The position numbers and the translations under genes were made by a program. DNA of 64,000 nt, taken from Megascapheus bottae (taxonomy: Eukaryota > Chordata > Mammalia > Rodentia > Geomyidae). Location of the stretch: the NCBI GenBank assembly GCA_024803745.1, contig JANJXV010000013.1, positions 12,260,501 to 12,324,500 on the forward strand. Direction: 5' to 3'. The notes beneath the pieces were generated by a model. It made no database searches. It worked only from the letters and a program-made list of their open reading frames with translations, and was not told the origin of the DNA. Of this stretch, positions 55,895 through 64,000 are shown piece after piece. Within the stretch, counting starts at the first letter, position 1. Every line of letters begins with the position of its first letter.

Positions 55895-56095
55895 TTTCCT
55901 TTTTTTGGCCAGTCCTAGGACTTGAACTCAGGACCTGGGCACTGATACTAAGCTTCTTTTGCTAAAGGCTAGAATTCTACCACTTGAGTCATAGCATCAC
56001 TTCTGGTTTTTTCTATGCATGTGGTACTAAGGATTGACCCCAGGGCTTCATGCATGCTAGACAAGCACTCTACCGCTGAGCCACATTCCCTGCCT
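55895..56095 (-). mobile_element. IDL-Geo SINE
   Basis: Antisense: CCAGTCCTAGGACTTGAACT and ACAAGCACTCTACCGCTGAG. Confidence 0.85.
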
Positions 56096-56314
56096 TAAAT
56101 ACCCATTCTTATCCAAAGATAGATAGGTCAAGGGCACTTCAGGATTCTGTAATATACTAGGTCAGAGCCAACCAGGACAGTCAAACCCTAGATTTGTCTT
56201 CTGCAAGGCAGGTTCCCAGTTGAGGTCAACAAAGTCAACACTCTGTCTTCATGTTCAACTCTCATGCTATAAATAAGTGTCCTTTTAGTTGTCTATTTAC
56301 ACCACATTTTTAAA

Positions 56315-56392
56315 CACTCTCTCTCTGCCTCCCTCCTTCCCTTCCTTTCTCCCTCCTATCCTCCCTCCCTCTGTCTCCCTCCCTCCCTCTAT
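56315..56392. repeat. Polypyrimidine tract (CCTT/CCCT)n
   Basis: CTCTCTCTGCCTCCCTCCTT and following text, degenerate. Confidence 0.88.
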
Positions 56393-56511
56393 TTTGGTAA
56401 TTTTACTGTTTTAACTGTCCCCCAAAACACAGTGCTGAAGTGCTGTCTAGTATGTCTAAGTGCAAGAAGGCTGTGATGTGCCTTACTGGGAAAATATGTG
56501 TTAGGTAAGTG

Positions 56512-56876
56512 TTATGGATTGGATCTGAAATGTCTCCCACAGACTCATGTGTACCTGGTCTCCAGGTGGCGGAGCTATTTGGGGAGGTGGTAGAAACCTT
56601 TTAGAGGTGAGGCTTCACTGAAGGAAGATCACTGGAGGAGTCGTTTTGAAGGGCACGCCAGGTCCTCAAGTCCCCTTTTCATTCTGTTTCCTGTCCACCA
56701 TTCAGTGAGCAACTCCTCAGTCACAAGCTCCTGTCCTAATGATGGTCCACCCAAGTGCAAGAAGTCAAGCAGCCATAGCCCGAATCCTCTGCACCTGGAG
56801 GTCAAAATTAATCTTTCCTTTAAGTCCTGTCTGTCAGGTATTTTGGTCATAGCAACCATCAAAGGAACCTGATAAG
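56512..56876 (+). mobile_element. MaLR-like LTR or related repeat
   Basis: Starts GTTATGGATTGGATCTGAAA and ends GGTATTTTGGTCATAGCAAC with a CTGATAAGTGT edge. It shares the GAGGTGAGGC block with the repeat at 28135-28498. Family assignment is tentative. Confidence 0.5.
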
Positions 56877-56981
56877 TGTTGGGGCATGAGTTGGAATATT
56901 GTTGGCTATGAATTTAATATCAAAGAATCAGTAATAGATATTAAATAAGTTACCTTTAAACAAACACGTGTAAAGCAAAGC

Positions 56982-57000
56982 TATATATATATATATATAT
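56982..57000. repeat. (TA)n tract
   Basis: Nine units, no adjacent SINE seen. Confidence 0.9.
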
Positions 57001-57129
57001 GCATGAAAAATAAATGTTAACACTAGGCTTATAGGAACTTGACCCTGAATTGCCTCTATAGCAGTGACTTTCATGCTTACAGTAACTTTATAGAACCTAA
57101 TTACCTTAAATAACACAAACTGACTGTAC

Positions 57130-57400
57130 TCTGAGGTTGTTTCCCAGAATGGCTGTGCCAATTAGAGTCCCAGCAGTAACTGACGACATGGCTCCCGTCT
57201 TTTCCCATCCCCACCAAGCTTTGCTGGTCTCTAACTTTTATTTGGGTTGCCTTTATCCAGCCAGGAAGCTACCTCTTTCTGTTTCATCCGTATCTCTCTG
57301 GTCACTAGTCCATGTGCATCTGGTAGCTTGAGAAGTTCATTTTGGTTTTTTTGGATTTCCTGTCTTAGGTGATCGCTCTGCGGGATCTTCATTCCTGGTG
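57130..57400 (-). mobile_element. Ancient L1 fragment (antisense)
   Basis: CAGAATGGCTGTGCCAATTA, AGTCCCAGCAGTAACTGA and TTTCCCATCCCCACCAAG follow the antisense of old L1 3' regions. Confidence 0.5.
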
Positions 57401-57890
57401 ACGTTTAAATACTGTGATTATACGGTCCCACTTTATATTCTATACTTCAGTGACCAGAAGTCCTAAGATGATGTGGGGTGATCCATCCCAGACCAACTGT
57501 AGTGATTAGCCTTCCTCTCCTATATATCACAAAGCTAGTCACAAGACTTTCTTTCATAAACTTATTAGTTTTATCCTCTGTATTTATATCTTGTCTCCAG
57601 ATAGAGATTCTCTCTGTGCAAGGCATAAGGAAGGAATTCTTTCGTTGCTCTCTTTCAGAAGCTATTATTCTCAAATGCATCTTTTTAAAAAACTGATCCT
57701 TCTCATTGTTGCAGAATGCTATCTTTATCAATACCAAATTCCTATATAATAGTAACATAAATCTCATTAGTTATGCTATTATTATGAAAAAGCACTTCAA
57801 AGTTATTTTTCTGATTGTTATGCAAGAAAGAAAAACCTATTTTTAGCTTGTATAGAGGTTCCCAATGAGCTTTCTATTGCCTCTCTGTAT

Positions 57891-58095
57891 TCTTTTTGCT
57901 TTTTTGCCAATCGTGGGACTTGAACATAGGGCCTGGGCACTGTCCTTGAGCACTTTTTGCTCAAGGCTAGCACTCTGCCACTTGAGCCACAGAGCCACTT
58001 CCAGATTTTTCTGTTATGGGGGTCTCAAGGAATTGAACCCAGGGCTTTGTGTACATGCACTCTACCACTCTACCACTAGGCTACATTCCCAGCCC
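57891..58095 (-). mobile_element. IDL-Geo SINE
   Basis: Antisense: GTGGGACTTGAACATAGGGC and CTCTACCACTAGGCTACATT. CACTCTACCACT is locally duplicated. Confidence 0.85.
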
Positions 58096-58682
58096 ATGGC
58101 TGTCTGCATGTTTCACTAGTGAGGTGAGGATCTGGGTCTGTCTTTTACATGTCTGCGTCCCACAGTGTTTATGGGGCCTGGCTCCCAGGGCAAGCTTTTG
58201 ACAGGCAGAGTTCCTTGGCATTTTGAGGACTCATCTCATCAGATCCTACACTGGATTGAGAACATAGGCTCAGGTCCAAGGAGAGGGAACCTACATTTTC
58301 TAAGGACTCGAGTAATTTAAAGAAAAACTCTAGGTCTCCTGGCTGAAGTCCATTTCATTTCCAGGAAGACTCTCCACCCTTACGGGAACGATGGATGGTA
58401 GATTTGTGCTCAATGAAGCAAAACAAAGTCAAGGATTAATTTTCCTCAGAAGGTTCAAGGATCTGAAGATGGTTCATGGTAATATGGAATACAAAGTACA
58501 CTGCCTTTCCCTCCCTGTGTGATCCAGTCTTCTGCAGTGGCGGCTCAACATGGACACCCTGCTTTTATTTGTTTCTGTTTTTTAAATGATCATCAACACG
58601 TCAGTCTGTGAGTAGAATGCATCTCGTTCAATATCACTCTTTTCTTCCTTCTCCCCATCATACTACTGAAGGCGTTTAAAAG
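58096..58682. other. Intergenic, unassigned
   Basis: Nothing recognised. Confidence 0.55.
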
Positions 58683-58771
58683 CACAGGTTGCAGCCTGTA
58701 ATCCTAGCTACTCAGAAGACTGAGATCTGAAGATCTCTGCTCAAAGCCAGCTCAGATAAGAAAGTCCATGA
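58683..58771 (+). mobile_element. B1-Geo SINE, left part (split by L1)
   Basis: GCAGCCTGTAATCCTAGCTA head. The element continues at 59613 after the L1 insertion. Confidence 0.8.
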
Positions 58772-59612
58772 TACATAGTGCTGCAATGAACATCGTTGTG
58801 CTAGTGGATTTAGTATGTCCTTGTTTCTGGATGGTTGGGTAAATGCCAAGTAGTGGAATTGCTGGGTCATAGGGGAGCTCTATGGTTAGTCTTTTGAGGA
58901 ACTGCCATACTGCTTTCCATAGTGGTTGAATGAATTTGCACTCCCACAAACTGTGTAGTAGTGATCCCTCCTGGCCACATCTTAGCAAAGATATGGAACC
59001 AACCCAGATGTCCCTCAGTTGATGAGTGGATCAACAAGATGTGGTATTTGTACAATGGAATTCTATGCTGCTGTCAGAAAGAATGACATCGCCCCATTTG
59101 TTAGGAAATGGAAAGACTTAGAAAAAATCATATTAAGTGAAGTAAGCCAGACTCAAAGGAACTTAGGCTCAATGGTTTCCTTCATTTGTCATAATCAGTA
59201 GAAACCTTGGGCTCTCCTAGCAGAGATTTGCAATAGAGCAAAACCTAGATACATAAGGCCATACAGTATGATGCTAAATGAAAGGACATCTAGGATATAG
59301 AAACAAAAGCCATATAATGAGTTATTGTTGTCCTTAATGTACTATGTTATCTCTCATCTCTTTTGCTGTCCCTTGGTTATCTCATATTGTTACAGTATCT
59401 CACTTTGTTATCTGATATATTGGATATATTTGTATTTGGTTATTTGAAATTGGATAGGGAAGGAGGGAAAACAAGATGAGGGGTGGGGGTGGGGGAGGGA
59501 AATGGGGACAAGACATGTGAAAGGGTATCAATGTATGTGAATTAATGCACCTCCTATCTGGTGAATATAATGTAACCCTTCTATTAATTACAATAAAAAT
59601 ATATGGAAAAAA
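58772..59612 (+). mobile_element. L1 3' end with 5' inversion (twin priming), inserted in a SINE
   Basis: From 58984 the plus strand encodes the L1 ORF2 C-terminus (AKIWNQP, then DEWINKMWYLYN, PFVRKW), a G-rich 3' UTR and an A-rich tail at 59590-59614. From 58983 down to 58772 the minus strand encodes the ORF2 part that should lie just upstream (RCGQEG, WECKFIQPLWKAVWQFLK, DPAIPLLGIYP, MFIAALC). The two halves meet almost seamlessly in opposite orientation. The insertion is flanked by a perfect 14-nt duplication, AAGAAAGTCCATGA, at 58758-58771 and 59613-59626, and it splits a B1-Geo SINE. The ORF2 pieces are non-functional. Confidence 0.9.
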
Positions 59613-59757
59613 AAGAAAGTCCATGAGACTCTTATCTCCAATCAAGCAACAAAAAGCTAAAAGTGGAGCTGTGGCTAAAGTAGCAGAGGGCTATCTTTAA
59701 ACAATAAAAGCTCGGGGACAGTACCTAAGCTCTGAGTTCAAAAGTGGCACAATTCCC
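59613..59757 (+). mobile_element. B1-Geo SINE, right part (split by L1)
   Basis: GAGACTCTTATCTCCAATCA linker and AAGTGGAGCTGTGGCTAAAG Geo complete the SINE begun at 58683. Confidence 0.8.
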
Positions 59758-60359
59758 CCCATCCACCCAACTCCTCCCCAACACAAAAAAAAACAGGTTG
59801 CTGAATTTTTGGTCCAGATCTTAGGTTGGGGGTGGGGCAAGGCTTTGAATTTCTAACACACATAAGCCCATACTAAATACTCAGGGAGCACTGGCTTTTA
59901 ATAATGTTTCAAGAACCACAAGTTTGGTACAGTATCCATTATTCAACTTTACCTGGTAATTTTCTGTGTAAATGCAGACGGAGAAAGGAATGTATCCAGA
60001 AGTAAACTCTTGTCCTTTCTTCTGCTAGGTAATGACATTCTTTGTTAACAGCCAGAGTCTTTTTTGCCTTGGCTGACAGGAACTCAGAGCCTGTTTCTCA
60101 TCTCTTTCACCTCTCTTTTGAGTGCCTAAAAATACCTATTACTCTTCCCCCACCCTCTAAATTATTTTTGTTATGTTTTGCTCTATTTTACATTGTCTTC
60201 AGTTTCTCAAGCTGTTTCAACTCCTTCTTATATGTGGAATATAAATAAACATGTATGTATTAATATATAAATGCACAGACATAGTTATGAAGCTGTCTGC
60301 CTAAAACAAAACAATGGTCGCCAGAAAAACTTAAGGACTAGGTAATATCTTGTTGTTTT

Positions 60360-60572
60360 ATTTTATTTTGGTCAGTCATGGGGCTTGAACTCTGGGCCTG
60401 TGTGCTGTCCCTGAGCTCTTCAGCTCAAGGCTAGCCATGTACAACTTGAGCCACAGCACCACTTCCAGTTTTCTGGTGGTTAATTGGAGATAAGATTCTC
60501 ATGGACTTTAGTGCCCAGAATGGCCCTCAACCATGATCCTCAGATCTCAGCCTCCTGAGTAGGTAGGGCTAC
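60360..60572 (-). mobile_element. B1-Geo composite SINE
   Basis: Antisense: CAGTCATGGGGCTTGAACTC, CCAGTTTTCTGGTGGTTAAT, CTCAGCCTCCTGAGTAGGTA. Confidence 0.8.
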
Positions 60573-63500
60573 TTTCGTTACATTTTTAGCAAATTGTCTT
60601 GGGTAATCCCTAGTTTAGGGAAGTTTTTCTATCCCTGAATTATTTAATGATGCTCACTGTGGCAAGGTGGCTATCAGAACTGAGTAAGATGAAGACGATC
60701 TTAGGGTAGTAATGACGTCAGAGTCTAGCAAAGCTAACAGCTGATTCTACGGTTATTTTCTGTCATACTGGAGCCCCCTTCCTGGGTTTGGATGCCTTCT
60801 ATTTTAAGTGCCATTGAGCCAGTATTCAGAGAAGGATCTGTTATATGCAAAAGGCTCAAAAGGACCTAGAAAAGACCCGGACAAAAGACTACTGATCTCT
60901 TCCACTGGTTCATCTTCCTGGTTTACAACAGGAAAGGTTCTAGCAGCCTGGCCCCTAGAAGAGAAGAAACAGCCCCGTGGAGAAGAGACGTCACCGGCTG
61001 GGGATGTGGCAGATGTATGTTCTGTGTGGCCACTGGGCAAAAGCAGGTCAGCTCTCTCATTTGAGAGTATAAATGTCCATAATTGAAAAGAAAACATTCC
61101 AAGGGAAAAGAATCTAGAAGTCTGGTTTTTTTCAGAGATTTTTGATTTGTAGAGTCTAAACTACTAAGATCACTAGAGTCTAAATTCTAGGGACTCCAAC
61201 ACCTCACACATTTAAATCCAAGAGTCTAAAAATCTGAGACCTTTAGTCCTCTGACTTTATACCTCATTACTGGTGACCCTTGACTAGACAAACCAACGGT
61301 CCAGTCCTACCATCTACTAGGAAGTGTTTTCTACTTCCCAGGTGATGCCCTGAGCAAAGCTCATGGAAGGCCATAGCTAATTTGCGACTCAGCCAGTTCC
61401 TGGGAAGGCCAGGTCATTTAGAGGTGGAGCTCGCCTACCCACAAGGAGCCCTACTACCTTTCTGTATGCCTAGGATCTTTTCTTAAGATATCCCTTGCTC
61501 CTGTCCCCTGAGAGTCCAGTGGGATTAGTGTGTGTGTCCTCTTGTCACACACATCCCCTTTCCTGTCTCGGGATAGAGATGTGCCCCCTCCCACATCCAA
61601 ACACAGCAAATCTTCTTCAACCATTCCAAGGGCCTTGTCAAGCAATAATAGATAGGCTGGGAAAAAAGAACTCTATCATCTGGGACCATAGCTATAAGAG
61701 CAGATAAGCACTGTGGCTCAAATTTGCTATTAATTTTTCCTTCGAGCAGGAAGTTTCCAGACTCACTTACCATCAGGCATTGAAGGACAGTGTTTGGAGT
61801 CCAACCTACTTAGAAGAGCCCATGAAAATATGTTAATCTCTCTTGAACTCAGAAGAATGGATGTGATATGATTTGGTTTGGATTGGGTTAATCTTTATTC
61901 CAATTGAATTCTGAACTATAATTTTAATAGTTAGGTACAGACAAAGCAAAATACCAAGGGATCATGAAAGCTGAAATGTAATGCTGTAAAGAGCTTGTCT
62001 CAGAGAGAAATAAGTATAGAGAAAACCTTTGAAAGATGACACAAAAAAAGAAGAGTGATTACAAGAATCCCTTCATCAGCCATTGCAGAGGCTAAACCAT
62101 CCCCTGGACTCCCCAGTCTCATTGGACATTGCTATGTTGGCTTCCCAGAACCTTCCTGGATTTGAGGTGCTTCCTACCTTGTCCTTTTCCTAAAGTCTTT
62201 ACTTCCCTTGCAAAAAAAGAGCCCGGGTATTTTTGGCCTAGATTCTCAGGCCCTGCCAAGATTTTGTGAGCTTCTGATTTCCTTTGGCACAATTCTTTGC
62301 TGATTAAAGCAGCTAGAGTTGTTTTCTGCTTTTTGCAAGTAAGTCACTGCCAGGTGCAGCTAGCTGGAGTTTAAGCTTCTGTCACTTGCAACCACATGTG
62401 TGCAGGGCCAATCAATGGACATATATAGTCCCAATGGCTCTGATTGCTTCTCCCTAGAGACAGAATTCTGAGTCCTGTGCAAGACAGGATCATAGGAAAC
62501 AAGGTAGAAAAGGCATTATAGATATTGACCCATAGCCAAGTAAGAGACTGGCACCTCTGGGTTGTACTAATTGATGGATCTGGGGACAATCAGAACCAGA
62601 TGCAAGGAAAGTCTGCCAGAACAAGCAGCTGGTAGGGCAGAAAATCCTTAGAATAGGAAATGTAGCCGAAGAGGGACACGGAGAGAGGACAAGGGATGGT
62701 ATTTGGGAGACCCAGACTTTCATTTTAGTCTAAGTAGTGCCAAGTGGCCTGTCTGCCACAGCTGGTTCTGCCACACAGCACCATTGTTTTATGCACAGTC
62801 ATCACCTCAATCCCTTTTCTCTGTCTTACACATCTCCAGTTGGATCCTACTATTCTAAAAATGCTGATATCTTATTTTCCACAGATCCTCTTATATTTCC
62901 CTATAAACCTGATACCACATATCTGCACCAACTTCTCTATTTGAGCATGTCCAATTTTCCTAATAGACTACTGGTTTCTCTCAATTCTGCTTCCTCTTCT
63001 CACTGCCCAGGCCTGTGTCCTGTTGCAAGGCCTGGAAATGGAGACCAAATATGAGTCATCTCAATCCTTGGAACTCCTCTTTTAGATAGGTCTAGATACA
63101 AAGCACAGCTGGACTCAAAACTCACCATCTTCTTGTCTCAGCTAAGAGTTATAGCATGCACTATTGTGCTCAGCCAAGGCCTGAAGCTTGTGATGGAAGA
63201 AATGGCATGGTAGATTCTAGGTTGTTAGTGGATGTTAATTGATTAGTTTTAATTCTGTCCATTTAAGAAACATATTTCTTGGATTAATTTATTAATGAGT
63301 TCTGAGAGCAAGACAGAGTCTGTCCTTAATTCCTAAATTGAAGGAAGATAAGTAATAATCAAAGAAAAATGTTTATCATAAAGCTATTTGATATCCTGGA
63401 AATAACGATCCCAAGGATCTCTATTTTATTTGAATAAGCAAATGCTATTTATTCCAAGATAAATAGCAGGGAAGTTTCATGAAATAAAGAACTAATTGTA

Positions 63501-63751
63501 CAGCATTAAAAGCTACAGCCTATTTCAAGACAAATTGGTGCAAGAAGATCAATACGTATATACACTTCAATTAAGTCATCAAGCTTCAGGAATATAGAAA
63601 GAAGTATTTCAAGCACTTAAGAAGAAAAAGACTTCTCAGCATCGTTCAATGTCACAATATGATGGGATGATGCCTAAAGGCAAATAACCTCAGACAATCT
63701 AACGCCTAAGAGCTCCTCATTAAAAACCTACTACATAAGGAAATACAGACA
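60573..63751. other. Intergenic right end, unassigned
   Basis: About 3.2 kb with no SINE, L1 or simple repeat recognised, unusually repeat-poor for this window. No exon of the expected neighbour NEU3 was seen. Confidence 0.5.
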
Positions 63752-64000
63752 GTCCATAGATCAGGGGTGGGAAATATCTGGCCTGCAAAACATATAAAGT
63801 CTTCAAATCATTTGATCTGGCTCTGCCAAGGCAACTGTGGGCAGGACTCGAAATTCAGAAAAACCTAGGAGGCTTTTCCATCCCAATGTACATTTCTATT
63901 AAGCAAATCATAATAATAATGTAATTTGAGGGAATAATCAAGGAATGTCCATTGCAGGATACATAGGAAACATTATGAGTGTATGATGGGACAGACACGT
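63752..64000. mobile_element. Possible hAT-type DNA transposon end
   Basis: CAGGGGTGGGAAATATCTGG resembles the terminal CAGGGGT(C/G)GG of hAT/Charlie elements, followed by CTGGCCTGC and CTGGCTCTGCCAAGGCA. The other end is not in the window. Confidence 0.35.

Larger units (their letters stand above)
54480..56160 (+). mobile_element. Ancient L1/HAL1-like fragments with later SINE insertions
   Basis: A-rich plus-strand blocks resemble old L1 or HAL1 sequence: CACCAAACAGACAGGATCAC near 54995, TTATACCCACATCTGACAAG near 55703, and ATTAATGATTTAAATACCC near 55869. Three SINEs are inserted (54541-54703, 55363-55550, 55895-56095). The subfamily is uncertain. Confidence 0.5.

Noticed and set aside
60808..61086. 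92-residue plus-strand frame overlapping a 97-residue minus-strand frame
   Set aside because: No recognised domain, start context or splice signals; kept only as a note on the repeat-poor region.

Overview
The window is nuclear DNA from a mammal, most likely a geomyoid rodent (kangaroo rat, pocket mouse or pocket gopher). The main evidence is the commonest repeat: a dimeric SINE with a tRNA-Ala/ID-like left half and a 'Geo' right half. This matches IDL-Geo, which the literature describes as restricted to Geomyoidea. No sign of prokaryotic or plasmid DNA was seen.

Layout. (1) 1-12278 holds the 5' part of Slco2b1 (OATP2B1) on the minus strand: the ATG exon (12263-12278), exon 2 (1878-2008) and exon 3 (669-806). 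The splice sites and reading phases are consistent, and the rest of the gene lies beyond base 1. (2) About 12.3-27.5 kb is intergenic or upstream sequence with SINEs, MIR/L2 relics, one clear solo ERV LTR (22720-23129) and a second candidate LTR (15143-15540). (3) 27.5-49.5 kb is a small olfactory receptor cluster. It has a broken OR2AT-type pseudogene (about 27565-28606, split by an LTR-like repeat) and two intact single-exon receptors closely resembling human OR2AT4 (38597-39553 and 48552-49517), all on the plus strand. (4) 49.5-64 kb has no gene I can support. It is dominated by old L1/HAL1-like fragments, SINEs and simple repeats, plus an L1 copy with a 5' inversion at 58772-59612.

The head-to-head arrangement of Slco2b1 (minus) and OR2AT4-like genes (plus) agrees with my recollection of human 11q13.4 (OR2AT4 next to SLCO2B1). 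The NEU3 gene expected further right was not found. The transporter and the receptors have unrelated functions and are neighbours only by conserved synteny.

Main points of interest: alternating near-identical and divergent blocks between the two intact receptors, which suggests gene conversion; a twin-primed L1 with a clean 14-nt target duplication inside a SINE; a probable trimeric 7SL-derived SINE; SINE families sharing the Geo module; (AC)n tracts repeatedly placed at SINE 3' ends; and a 16-bp perfect hairpin inside an L2 relic. I did not find an unknown multi-gene system. SINE and relic coordinates are accurate to about 5-20 bases, and old repeats to a few tens of bases.
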